Below, piece by piece: positions 8,227 to 16,273 of a stretch of DNA of 64,000 nt. The translations under genes were made by a program, and so were the position numbers. Origin of the DNA: Rhizobium phaseoli (GTDB taxonomy: Bacteria > Pseudomonadota > Alphaproteobacteria > Rhizobiales > Rhizobiaceae); assembly GCF_010668805.1 (NCBI RefSeq), contig NZ_WUFT01000010.1, positions 124,001-188,000 of the forward strand. Direction: 5' to 3'. Every line of letters starts with the position of its first letter. Position 1 is the first letter of the stretch. The notes beneath the pieces were generated by a model. The model searched no databases. It was not told where the DNA came from and worked only from the letters and a program-made list of their open reading frames with translations.

Positions 8227-10017
8227 TCAAACGAGGGCGCGGCCCTTGGCATCGATTGCATTGGCGACCGCTTCGTCGGTGGCCTCGTCAGGCAGCAGCA
8301 TTTCGTTGTGGGCCTTGCCCGAGGGAATCATCGGGAAACAATTGGCGAGATTGGCAACGCGGCAATCGAAAATGACCGGCTTTCTAACCTCGATCATCTC
8401 CATAATAGTGTCGTCGAGATGCTCCGGCTTTTCGCAGCGCAGGCCGACGGCGCCATAGGCTTCCGCCAGCTTGACGAAATCAGGCATCGCCTCGGTATAG
8501 GAGTTCGACAGCCGGTTGCCGTGCAGCAGCTGCTGCCACTGGCGCACCATGCCCATGTACTGGTTGTTCATGATGAAGATCTTGATGGGTGCATCGTGCT
8601 GGATCGCCGCCGACATTTCCTGGATACACATCTGGATCGAGGCATCGCCGGCAATGTCGATGACGAGGCTGTCGGGATGGGCGATCTGCACGCCGAGCGC
8701 TGCCGGCAGACCATATCCCATCGTGCCGAGGCCGCCCGAGGTCATCCAGCGATTCGGCTGCTCGAAGCCGAAGAACTGTGCCGCCCACATCTGGTGCTGG
8801 CCAACCTCGGTGGTGATGTAGGTGTCGCGGTCCTTGGTATGCGCGTAGAGCCGCTCCAGCGCATATTGCGGCATGATGACGTCGTTGCTCCTGGTATATG
8901 CGAAGGAGTTACGCGCCCGCCAGCGACCGATATCTGACCACCAGTCCTCGAGGCGACCCTTTTCCGGCTTCTTCGGCAGCGCCCGCCACAGGCGGACCAT
9001 GTCTTCGAGGACATGGCCGACATCGCCGCGGATGCCGATATCGACACGGACGTTCTTGTTGATCGAAGATGGATCGATATCGATGTGGATCTTCTTCGAG
9101 TTCGGCGAAAAGGCATTGAGACGGCCGGTGATGCGGTCGTCGAAACGGGCGCCGATGCAGACCATGACGTCGCAGTCGTGCATCGCCATGTTGGCCTCGT
9201 AGGAGCCGTGCATGCCGAGCATCTTCAGCCAGTTCTTGCCCGAAGCAGGATAGGCGCCGAGACCCATCAGCGTCGAGGTGATCGGGAAATCGGTGAGCTC
9301 GACCAGTTCGCGCAGCAGCTTGGAAGCCTCAGGCCCGGAATTGACGACGCCGCCGCCGGAATAGATCACGGGACGACGCGCATTCGCCATCAGCTCGATC
9401 GCCGCATGGATCTGGTTGAGGTCACCCTGGATCTTCGGCTGGTAGCTCTTCTGGATCGCGTAATCGGCGGGCGGCGTGTAGGTGCCGGTCGCAAACTGCA
9501 CGTCTTTCGGAATATCGACGACGACAGGGCCTGGACGGCCGGACTGGGCGATGCGGAAAGCTTCGTGAATGACTGCAGCGAGCTGGTTGACGTCCTTGAC
9601 CAGCCAATTGTGCTTGGTGCACGGCCGGGTGATGCCGACCGTATCGCATTCCTGGAAGGCGTCGGAGCCGATCAGCGGCGTCGGGACCTGACCGGTCAGG
9701 CAGACGAGGGGGATCGAATCCATCAGCGCGTCCTGCAGCGGCGTGACCGCATTGGTAGCGCCCGGGCCCGAGGTCACCAGCATGACGCCGACCTTTCCGG
9801 TGGAGCGCGCGTACCCTTCGGCCGCATGACCTGCCCCCTGCTCATGGCGGACGAGGATGTGCTTGACGTCTTCCTGCTGGAAAATCTCGTCATAGATCGG
9901 CAGGACCGCGCCGCCGGGATAGCCGAAGATATGTTCGACGCCGTTGTCCTTCAGCGCTTTGAGAACGATCTCCGCTCCCGTCATCCGATTGCCTGCCGCC
10001 TGATTGTCCGTGCTCAT
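8227..10017 (-). CDS. ilvB: acetolactate synthase, large catalytic subunit
   Basis: 596 residues from the ATG at 10017 (MSTDNQAAG...). An in-frame ATG at 10104 would start inside the attenuator terminator and is rejected. The ThDP enzyme signatures are clear: the catalytic Glu in 'RHEQGAGHAAEGYAR', the alpha-domain 'SGPGATN', and the ThDP/Mg motif beginning 'GDASIQMCIQEM' and ending in 'MNNQYMGM'. It condenses two pyruvates, or pyruvate and 2-oxobutyrate, in the first shared step of Val/Leu/Ile synthesis, using ThDP, Mg and FAD. Expression appears to be set by the leader-peptide attenuator upstream. Confidence 0.98.
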   Translation of the reverse strand: MSTDNQAAGNRMTGAEIVLKALKDNGVEHIFGYPGGAVLPIYDEIFQQEDVKHILVRHEQGAGHAAEGYARSTGKVGVMLVTSGPGATNAVTPLQDALMDSIPLVCLTGQVPTPLIGSDAFQECDTVGITRPCTKHNWLVKDVNQLAAVIHEAFRIAQSGRPGPVVVDIPKDVQFATGTYTPPADYAIQKSYQPKIQGDLNQIHAAIELMANARRPVIYSGGGVVNSGPEASKLLRELVELTDFPITSTLMGLGAYPASGKNWLKMLGMHGSYEANMAMHDCDVMVCIGARFDDRITGRLNAFSPNSKKIHIDIDPSSINKNVRVDIGIRGDVGHVLEDMVRLWRALPKKPEKGRLEDWWSDIGRWRARNSFAYTRSNDVIMPQYALERLYAHTKDRDTYITTEVGQHQMWAAQFFGFEQPNRWMTSGGLGTMGYGLPAALGVQIAHPDSLVIDIAGDASIQMCIQEMSAAIQHDAPIKIFIMNNQYMGMVRQWQQLLHGNRLSNSYTEAMPDFVKLAEAYGAVGLRCEKPEHLDDTIMEMIEVRKPVIFDCRVANLANCFPMIPSGKAHNEMLLPDEATDEAVANAIDAKGRALV

Positions 10018-10076
10018 CTGTCTGTTCCGTTGATGCTGGGATTGCGTTTGTGGCCGGAAGCCCGAATTTCGGGCAT

Positions 10077-10156
10077 AAAAAAAGGCTCCGGAGGAGCCTG
10101 TCATCTAGCGCATGGGTGGCTACCGCCGGATGGTTACACCATCCTGCCCATGCGCT
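10077..10156 (-). promoter_or_regulatory. ilvB transcription attenuator (leader hairpins plus intrinsic terminator)
   Basis: On the minus strand the leader can fold a long stem whose 10-base arms AGCGCATGGG and CCCATGCGCT are at 10147-10156 and 10107-10116, enclosing a GGATGG/CCATCC hairpin over the leader-peptide stop. An intrinsic terminator follows: AGGCTCC at 10093-10099 pairs with GGAGCCT at 10083-10089 and is followed by a run of seven T. The terminator ends about 60 bases before the ilvB start codon. The exact antiterminator pairing has not been worked out. Confidence 0.85.
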
Positions 10157-10190
10157 TTCCCACCACGATAAGAGCCGTTGCGATTTTCAT
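10134..10190 (-). CDS. ilvB leader peptide (18 aa)
   Basis: A short frame encodes MKIATALIVVGKRMGRMV and stops inside the attenuator stem. Residues 3-10 (Ile, Ala, Thr, Ala, Leu, Ile, Val, Val) are dense in branched-chain residues and their precursor Thr, as expected for ribosome stalling when Ile, Leu or Val is scarce. No Shine-Dalgarno sequence precedes the ATG, and the predicted transcription start is only a few bases away, so translation may begin on a nearly leaderless mRNA, as described for the trp leader peptide of Sinorhizobium meliloti. Confidence 0.85.
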   Translation of the reverse strand: MKIATALIVVGKRMGRMV

Positions 10191-10199
10191 GGTCGGAAG

Positions 10200-10228
10200 T
10201 GATAGACAGAAAATTTCGCAGCGTCAAC
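10200..10228 (-). promoter_or_regulatory. candidate sigma-70 promoter of the ilvB leader
   Basis: Read on the minus strand: GTTGAC at 10223-10228, 17 bases, then CTATCA at 10200-10205. This fits the rhizobial consensus CTTGAC-N17-CTATAT (10 of 12 positions, including spacing). Transcription would start near 10193, almost at the leader-peptide ATG at 10190. Confidence 0.6.
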
Positions 10229-10340
10229 GCATGCCGCAATAAAAATCCATCCTCGCTCCTTTACCCTCTAAAAACCATGGTTTGAAGGATTTGTTAAAGG
10301 ATGGACTTTATTCTTATGTCCCATTGCAGGGAGTAGCCCT

Positions 10341-12365
10341 TTGCTCAACAACGACTTGCGCGTGTCTGGCAAGGCAGGCGAGCACGATCGCCGCGACGGC
10401 CATGCGCCGGGAAATCGTTTTCTCGGCCGCGTCGTTGCGTGCAGCGGCTCGCGGGCGACGATTGCCGCCGTCGCCGAAGAAGGCGGCACCGACCTAACCG
10501 AACTCTGGTCCGTCGGCCGGCTGATTTCGATCAGTGTCGGCCGCAACCGCGTCGTCGCCCTCGTCTATCAGATGAACACCGGAAGCCATGCCTGGGGCGA
10601 AGGCGAGGACAATAATTTCAGGATCGAGACCGAGTTGCTCGGCGAAGTCCGTGTCGACGAGGACGGGCGCGAGGAATTCTCGACCGGCATCTCCTCATAC
10701 CCTTATCTCGGCGCCATCGCCCACCGCATCCGCGCTGCCGACCTGATACGCATCTATGATGCCGGCCAGGGTACGACCGCCGTCATCGGCAAGCTGACGC
10801 AGGACGAAAGCATCGACGCGGCGATCCACATTCCGTCGATGCTTTCGAAGCATTTCGCCGTCGTCGGCTCCACCGGCGTCGGCAAGTCGACGGCCGTGTC
10901 ACTGCTCTTGCACAAAGCGATCGCGGCGGATCCGAAACTGCGTGTGCTGATCCTCGATCCGCATAACGAATTCGCCGCTGCCTTTCCCAACCATGCCGTC
11001 ACAATCGATACCGATACGCTCGATCTGCCCTTCTGGCTGATGCGATTGGAGGAGTTTGCCGAAGTCGTCTTTCGCGGCCGCCCGCCAGTGCCCGAAGAAC
11101 TCGACATGCTGCGCGATATCCTGCCGGAAGCCAAGCGCGCCTTCCGCGGCAGCGACAACTCGCTGGTTCGGCGCACGACGGAAAAGAGTTCCATCACCGC
11201 CGACACGCCGGTGCCCTACCGCATGGCCGATCTGCTGGCGCTGATCGACGAGCGCATCGGTCGCCTGGAAGGCCGTACGGAAAAGCCCTTCCTGCGGTCA
11301 CTGAAGATGCGCCTGATCGCCGCGATCAACGATCCCCGCTACCACTTCATGTTCTCCAACAATACGATCACCGACACGATCACCGAGACCATTGCGCAGA
11401 TCTTCCGCGTTCCGGGCGAAAACCGGCCGATCTGCACCTTCCAGCTCGCCGGCATTCCTTCCGAGGTGGTCAATTCGGTCGCCTCCGTGCTCTGCCGCAT
11501 GGCCTTCGAGGTGGCGCTGTGGAGCGAAGGCGCCATCCACATGCTGGTTGTTTGCGAAGAAGCCCACCGCTACATCCCCTCCGATCCGAGCCTCGGCTTC
11601 GTGCCGACGCGCCAGGCGATCGCCCGCATCGCCAAGGAGGGACGCAAATACGGCGTCTCGCTCGGCATCATCACCCAGCGGCCGGGCGAGCTCGACCAGA
11701 CGATCCTCTCGCAGTGCTCGACGCTCTTTGCCATGCGCCTTGCCAATGACCGAGACCAGGAAATCATCCGCTCGGCCATCCCGAACTCGTCGATCTCGAC
11801 GACGAGTTTCATCTCCTCGATCGGCAACGGTGAGGCGATTGCCTTCGGCGAGGCGATCAGCGTGCCGATGCGCATGCGCTTTTCCCGCGTCGACGAGAGC
11901 CTGCTGCCGAAGGCAAACAGCGCCAGCAACAAACACAGTGAGGAAGATCCGGATACGGTCGATCTGCGCAAGATCGTCACCCGCATGCGGGCGGTCACTG
12001 TCGGACCCGACATCTCGAATTTCCAGGTGAGCTATGCTGCGTCCGCCGCAGGCCTCGACGAGGCCGATGCAGCCGACGAGGATATCGACGCAATGCCCTA
12101 CGCGCCGCCTTCGCCGTCATCCGCTCCGCTCGAATCCTACCGGCGCGAACTGCTGCCGCAGACGCCGCGACTGGACCCGGCCGCGCCGCCGGCGATCGAC
12201 CCCCGGCTGGACGCGCTCCGCCGCGAGATGCGCCGCGAGGAGCCGGTCTTTCCCCGGCCCGCACCGCCGACGGACCAGCCCGCGATCACCCGCCGGGAAC
12301 CCGGCACGTCGCTGCGCGAAAGCATCCTGAAGAAACCGCTGAGCAGCCTCTACAACAAGGATTGA
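10341..12365 (+). CDS. HerA-like (DUF87) hexameric ATPase
   Basis: 674 residues from a TTG at 10341 behind CAGGGAG. An N-terminal beta-barrel (HAS-barrel-like) of about 130 residues is followed by a RecA-type motor with Walker A GSTGVGKST near 176-184, Walker B 'MLVVCEEAHRY' near residue 402, and the 'GIITQRPGELDQTILSQCSTLFAMRL' segment typical of HerA/VirB4/FtsK-clade translocases. The last 120 residues are Pro- and acid-rich and look disordered. HerA proteins pump DNA, usually with the NurA nuclease; no nuclease gene is adjacent here. Similar stand-alone genes are common in rhizobia with no assigned role. Its end overlaps the convergent DHDPS-family gene by 16 bases. Confidence 0.88.
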   Translation: MLNNDLRVSGKAGEHDRRDGHAPGNRFLGRVVACSGSRATIAAVAEEGGTDLTELWSVGRLISISVGRNRVVALVYQMNTGSHAWGEGEDNNFRIETELLGEVRVDEDGREEFSTGISSYPYLGAIAHRIRAADLIRIYDAGQGTTAVIGKLTQDESIDAAIHIPSMLSKHFAVVGSTGVGKSTAVSLLLHKAIAADPKLRVLILDPHNEFAAAFPNHAVTIDTDTLDLPFWLMRLEEFAEVVFRGRPPVPEELDMLRDILPEAKRAFRGSDNSLVRRTTEKSSITADTPVPYRMADLLALIDERIGRLEGRTEKPFLRSLKMRLIAAINDPRYHFMFSNNTITDTITETIAQIFRVPGENRPICTFQLAGIPSEVVNSVASVLCRMAFEVALWSEGAIHMLVVCEEAHRYIPSDPSLGFVPTRQAIARIAKEGRKYGVSLGIITQRPGELDQTILSQCSTLFAMRLANDRDQEIIRSAIPNSSISTTSFISSIGNGEAIAFGEAISVPMRMRFSRVDESLLPKANSASNKHSEEDPDTVDLRKIVTRMRAVTVGPDISNFQVSYAASAAGLDEADAADEDIDAMPYAPPSPSSAPLESYRRELLPQTPRLDPAAPPAIDPRLDALRREMRREEPVFPRPAPPTDQPAITRREPGTSLRESILKKPLSSLYNKD

Positions 12366-13276
12366 CTCTGGCGCCCCGTCTCCTGGGTGATCAGCGGCCG
12401 GGCAGCGTCGAGCACCCGTTGTCGGTCCGCCGATCCTAGCGGCAAGAGTGGCCGCGGAAGCTCCGCCCGGCCGAGTGAGAGATGCTCGACCAGCATATAG
12501 ATCACGCGGATGCTTCCGAATGCCTTGAACGTTTCCCAGAGCGGCTGGAAAAGCCTATCAAGCCGATGCGTCTCCTCGCCGTTGCCGGCCATGGCAGCCT
12601 TGGTCAGGGCGAGGGCTATGCGCGGCAGCAGGCCGCCGATGACGCTATACCAGGCGTCGGCGCCCGAAAGCAGCGCTTGGCCTGCACCCCAGTCGCCGCT
12701 GTAGCCGATCGCGAGATTGGTCTCTTCCCGCAAAGCCGCGAGTTCCCCCTGCAGATCGCCATCGGCCGGCAGCGGCATCTTCACCGCCCTGATCGTCTCG
12801 ATGGCGGACAGGCGCTGCAAAAGGTCTCGGCTGAAGGTGAAATGGGTCGTGCCCGGATTATTATAGATGCAGAGCGGCAGCTTCGCTGCCTTCGTGACCG
12901 CCAGGAAATGTTCGTAGGCTTCGTCCTGGGTCAACGGCGAATAGGAGACGGGGGCAAGCAGAAGAGCATCGACGCCGGCAGCCTCCGCATCGCTCGCTAA
13001 ATCCTGCGCGTGGTCGGTTCTCAGAGCGCCGACGCCGACGAGGATGGGAACACGGCCGTTGACACATTCGACCGCCGCCTCGACGGCCCGCCGCCGCTCC
13101 TCGCGGGTGAGGTAGGCGTAGATCCCGGTGCTGCCGAGAAGGCCGATGGAGGCGACGCCCGCTTCACACAAAGGTTCCAGCAGACGGCAGAGGGATTCGG
13201 TGTCCACGCGGCCATCTATATCGGCGGGGGTCGGCGGAAACGCCGAAAGGCCATGAAACGGAGAGGCAAGAGACAT
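12350..13276 (-). CDS. dihydrodipicolinate synthase family protein
   Basis: 308 residues from the ATG at 13276 behind CAGGA; longer in-frame starts are less likely. A class I aldolase TIM barrel: 'GLLGSTGIYAYLTREER' replaces the GTTGE motif, Tyr in 'CIYNNPGTTHFTF' is the general acid/base, and Lys in 'IRAVKMPLP' forms the Schiff base with a keto acid. The deviations from true DapA (GSTG, no neighbouring lysine genes) suggest another pyruvate-dependent aldolase or dehydratase, such as a sugar-acid or hydroxyproline pathway enzyme. Convergent with the HerA-like gene. Confidence 0.88.
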   Translation of the reverse strand: MSLASPFHGLSAFPPTPADIDGRVDTESLCRLLEPLCEAGVASIGLLGSTGIYAYLTREERRRAVEAAVECVNGRVPILVGVGALRTDHAQDLASDAEAAGVDALLLAPVSYSPLTQDEAYEHFLAVTKAAKLPLCIYNNPGTTHFTFSRDLLQRLSAIETIRAVKMPLPADGDLQGELAALREETNLAIGYSGDWGAGQALLSGADAWYSVIGGLLPRIALALTKAAMAGNGEETHRLDRLFQPLWETFKAFGSIRVIYMLVEHLSLGRAELPRPLLPLGSADRQRVLDAARPLITQETGRQSQSLL

Positions 13277-13503
13277 GATGCGATCCTGAAAACGATCAGT
13301 GGAAAACAGCAGGCGCGATCCCGCACCGGCAAAGAAGATGTCGAGACTTCCCTCGATCAGCGGCGCGCCCTGGCATAACCGCGCACCATCGGCGCCGTCG
13401 AGAAAAAGCATGGCATACTGACGGCTGCGCGTTGATGAGTCCACACCGTGGTGCGAATGTCCGTTGCGCCGTCGGAGACGGCAGCTTTTCAGAGAGAGCG
13501 ATC

Positions 13504-14199
13504 GTGAAATCCATCTTGAACTTCATCATTGTCTTCAGTGTTGGCGTTCCTCTCGCGACGGCAGCGGAGGCTGCCGGCTTCGACTGTTCCAAGGCGGGCA
13601 GCGCCGATGAAAAGATCGTCTGCGACGACAGCCGGCTCTCCCGGCTCGACGAGCTTTTCAACCGACGCTACGTCGCTCAGAAAAAAGCAGCACCCGACGA
13701 GGATACCGTCCATACCACCCGCAATTTCCTGGCGGATCGGCGCGATTGCGGTGACGACAGGTCGTGCATTTTGAGCGCCTATCTCGCCGTCCTCTGGAAT
13801 ATCTCGCCCGACAAAAACGATTTCATGCAGGGGATTTCAGCCCAGTCTCTCGCGGGCAGCCAATTGCCCAAGGCAACCGCGATTCCCGCGAAAGCCGGAC
13901 GCTGTGCGACCACATCGGTTCTTGAGGTCCATCCCCGCCTCGGCAATGGCGGCGCGGCTGACGATGCGGACTTCGACAGCGGCACGGGTATCGATTATGC
14001 CAATGACGGCTACCAGGTCTCTTATAACAGGGAGGAAGCGCTGCTCAGATCGAAGCCCGGCGATCCGGTCACCATGTGCCTGGTCGAGATCGACCGCGAT
14101 TGCAGCCCCGACGAGGGCGGGAGGCTGTTCCTCGTCACCAACGGCCGCACCCATGAAAGCTGGATTCTCCCCGATGCCCAGCACAAGTGCGGCGGCTGA
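13504..14199 (+). CDS. secreted LprI-domain-like protein
   Basis: About 231 residues from a GTG at 13504, which places a signal peptide at the N-terminus ('ILNFIIVFSVGVPLATAAEAA'). The mature start 'FDCSKAGSADEKIVCDDSRLSRLDELFNRRY' is the Cys-containing helical module found in LprI-like lysozyme-inhibitor proteins, with a second Cys pair at 'RRDCGDDRSCILSAY'. The C-terminal 110 residues ('GRCATTSVLEVHPRLG...') do not resemble a family I know. Probably periplasmic; role unknown. Confidence 0.75.
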   Translation: MKSILNFIIVFSVGVPLATAAEAAGFDCSKAGSADEKIVCDDSRLSRLDELFNRRYVAQKKAAPDEDTVHTTRNFLADRRDCGDDRSCILSAYLAVLWNISPDKNDFMQGISAQSLAGSQLPKATAIPAKAGRCATTSVLEVHPRLGNGGAADDADFDSGTGIDYANDGYQVSYNREEALLRSKPGDPVTMCLVEIDRDCSPDEGGRLFLVTNGRTHESWILPDAQHKCGG

Positions 14200-14213
14200 C
14201 GGTCCACCATCGG

Positions 14214-15107
14214 CTAAACCGTCAGCCGCTCCCAGCTCTCGTCCATCTGGTTGCGGAACCATGTCATCTGCCGCTTGGCATATTGCCGCGTCGCCGCGGC
14301 CCCCTTCTCCAGCACCTCGTCGCGGGTCATCTCGCCGTTCAGCATCGCCGCGATCTGCGAGACGCCGATCGCCTTCATCACAGGCGCCTCGGCGGGCAGG
14401 CCGAGCGCAAGCAGCGTCTTCACCTCGTCTTCCGCGCCTTGGCGCAGCATCTTTTCGAAACGACCGTTGATGCGCTGATGCAGCACCGCCCTGTCCGGCA
14501 GCACGACAATCTTGCGGGCCTGGGCAGCGTCGATCACCATCGGTCCCGAGCGGCCCTGGAATTCGGCGATCGACCGTCCTGTCGCCTTCACCACTTCAAG
14601 CGCCCGGACGATGCGCTGCCCATCCTGGCGGTTGAGACTTGTCGCCATGGCGGGATCGGCCTCGGCGAGTTCGGCATGGAGCCCCTCCGGCCCCTCCTCC
14701 AGCAGCCGCGCCCTGAATTCCTCCCGCAACGCCTCGGGTATCTCAGGCATATCGGAGAGGCCCCCGGTCAGCGCCTTGAAATAAAGCCCGGTGCCGCCGA
14801 CGAAGACCGGCAGCCGGCCGGCGGCCTTGAGCGCCGGCAGCAGCGCCGAAACATCGCGCAGCCAGGCGCCAGTGGAATAGCCGGCACCTGCCGGCACGTG
14901 GCCGTAGAGATGATGCGGCACACCCTGCATTTCTTCTGCCGAGGGGCGCGCGGTCAGCAACCGCAGCGTGTCGTAGACCTGCATGCTGTCGGCGTTGACG
15001 ACCGCGCCGTCATGGCGCTTGGCCAATTCGACGGCCAGCGCGGACTTGCCGCTGGCCGTCGGCCCGGTTATCAGGATCGCGTTCACTGTGCTCAGAAGGT
15101 TTTCCAT
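14214..15107 (-). CDS. miaA: tRNA dimethylallyltransferase
   Basis: About 297 residues if it begins at the ATG at 15107 (MENLLSTV); an adjacent ATG at 15110 is equally possible. P-loop GPTASGKS near residue 14, 'NADSMQVY' and 'VGGTGLYFKAL' are the standard MiaA motifs, with 'RNQMDESW' near the C-terminus. It transfers a dimethylallyl group to A37 of tRNAs that read UNN codons. The start lies one base from the start of the divergent serB gene, so the ribosome sites of each gene lie inside the other's coding region. Confidence 0.97.
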   Translation of the reverse strand: MENLLSTVNAILITGPTASGKSALAVELAKRHDGAVVNADSMQVYDTLRLLTARPSAEEMQGVPHHLYGHVPAGAGYSTGAWLRDVSALLPALKAAGRLPVFVGGTGLYFKALTGGLSDMPEIPEALREEFRARLLEEGPEGLHAELAEADPAMATSLNRQDGQRIVRALEVVKATGRSIAEFQGRSGPMVIDAAQARKIVVLPDRAVLHQRINGRFEKMLRQGAEDEVKTLLALGLPAEAPVMKAIGVSQIAAMLNGEMTRDEVLEKGAAATRQYAKRQMTWFRNQMDESWERLTV

Positions 15108-15108
15108 C

Positions 15109-15999
15109 ATGGCTCTCGTTGCCACGCTTGTTGCCAATCCGTCAAATCCCGTGCTGACACCCGCAATCGCCGAACGGGCGGCCGAAGCGGTGAACGCTGC
15201 CGGCCTCTACTGGCTGGCCGACGGCATCGCCTGCGACATCGCGCTGCGTGACGGCATCGATGCGCAAGCGGCCGAGGCCCACATTCTTATCGTCATAGCA
15301 GGTGCACCGATCGACCTTGTCATCCAGGAGCAGGATAGCCGCCGCAAGAAGCTGCTGATCGCCGACATGGATTCGACGATGATCGGCCAGGAGTGCATCG
15401 ACGAACTTGCCGCCGAAGTCGGCCTGAAAGAGAAGGTCGCGACCATTACAGCCCGCGCCATGAACGGCGAAATCGCCTTCGAGCCCGCTTTGCGCGAACG
15501 CGTCGCCCTGTTGAAGGGCCTGCCGATATCGGTCGTCGACGATGTGATCGCCAAGCGCATCACGCTGACATCAGGCGGACTGGAACTGATCGCCACCATG
15601 AAGTCCAAAGGTCACTACACCGCCCTCGTCTCCGGCGGCTTCACCGTCTTCACCAGCCGCATCGCCGCTACTCTCGGCTTTGATGAGAACCGCGCCAACA
15701 CGCTGCTCGAAAACGGCGGCATCCTCTCCGGCTTTGTCGCCGAACCGATCCTCGGCAAGCAGGCGAAGGTCGATGCACTGAACGAGATTTCGGCAAGCCT
15801 CGGCATTTCGCCGGAAGAAGCAATCGCCGTCGGCGACGGCGCCAACGACCTCGGCATGCTGCACCTTGCCGGCGCCGGCGTCGCCCTCCACGCCAAGCCG
15901 GCTGTTGCCGCCGAAGCGCAGATGCGCATCAACCACGGCGACCTGACGGCGCTGCTTTATATCCAGGGTTACCGGAAGACGGATTTCGTGAGGGGTTGA
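15109..15999 (+). CDS. serB: phosphoserine phosphatase
   Basis: 296 residues from the ATG at 15109 with AGAAGG upstream. An N-terminal ACT-like domain is followed by the HAD core: motif I 'DMDSTMI' with the nucleophile Asp, motif II 'LVSGGFT', a motif III Lys at 'LGKQAK', and 'GDGANDLGML' as motif IV. It performs the last step of serine synthesis. It faces miaA head to head with one base between start codons. Confidence 0.96.
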   Translation: MALVATLVANPSNPVLTPAIAERAAEAVNAAGLYWLADGIACDIALRDGIDAQAAEAHILIVIAGAPIDLVIQEQDSRRKKLLIADMDSTMIGQECIDELAAEVGLKEKVATITARAMNGEIAFEPALRERVALLKGLPISVVDDVIAKRITLTSGGLELIATMKSKGHYTALVSGGFTVFTSRIAATLGFDENRANTLLENGGILSGFVAEPILGKQAKVDALNEISASLGISPEEAIAVGDGANDLGMLHLAGAGVALHAKPAVAAEAQMRINHGDLTALLYIQGYRKTDFVRG

Positions 16000-16094
16000 A
16001 TGTTTCAGCTCACAGTCTGTGGACGTTTACTAAACCAAACCCAGTCACTGTCCGACGCGTCTGCATAAAATTTGGCGCGAACGCTTACCCCAAT

Positions 16095-16238
16095 CTCCTC
16101 ATCCCTGTGCTCGTCAAAGGGATCCAACGCGCCCAAGTCCTTGGGCGCGGGAGCCCCCTTACCTTTAGACCCATTCACCGCGCAGACGCGCGCTGAATGG
16201 ATTCCTGTAACAAGCACAGGAATGACGGAGGAGAGGTT
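16095..16238. repeat. dispersed intergenic repeat, copy 1
   Basis: Shares long blocks with the element at 60697-60840 in the same orientation: GCGCCCAAGTCCTTGG, CATTCACC, GCAGACG, TGGATTCCTGT and AGCACAGGAATGA, in the same order. The outer blocks (CCTGTGCTCGTC / AGCACAGGAATGA) are inverted and can pair, so the element is a large imperfect hairpin. It fills most of the 274-base serB-degP gap. Confidence 0.8.
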
Positions 16239-16273
16239 AGGCGAGAACAGGAACGCAGCGGCTAGTCGCCGCC

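Noticed and set aside
10018..10104. extended N-terminus for ilvB starting at 10104
   Set aside because: The added 29 residues would be encoded by the attenuator terminator itself; the shorter start matches the family.
9013..10242. 409-codon frame on the plus strand opposite ilvB
   Set aside because: Fully antisense to a certain gene; its long opening follows from GC3 bias and the product has no recognisable domain.
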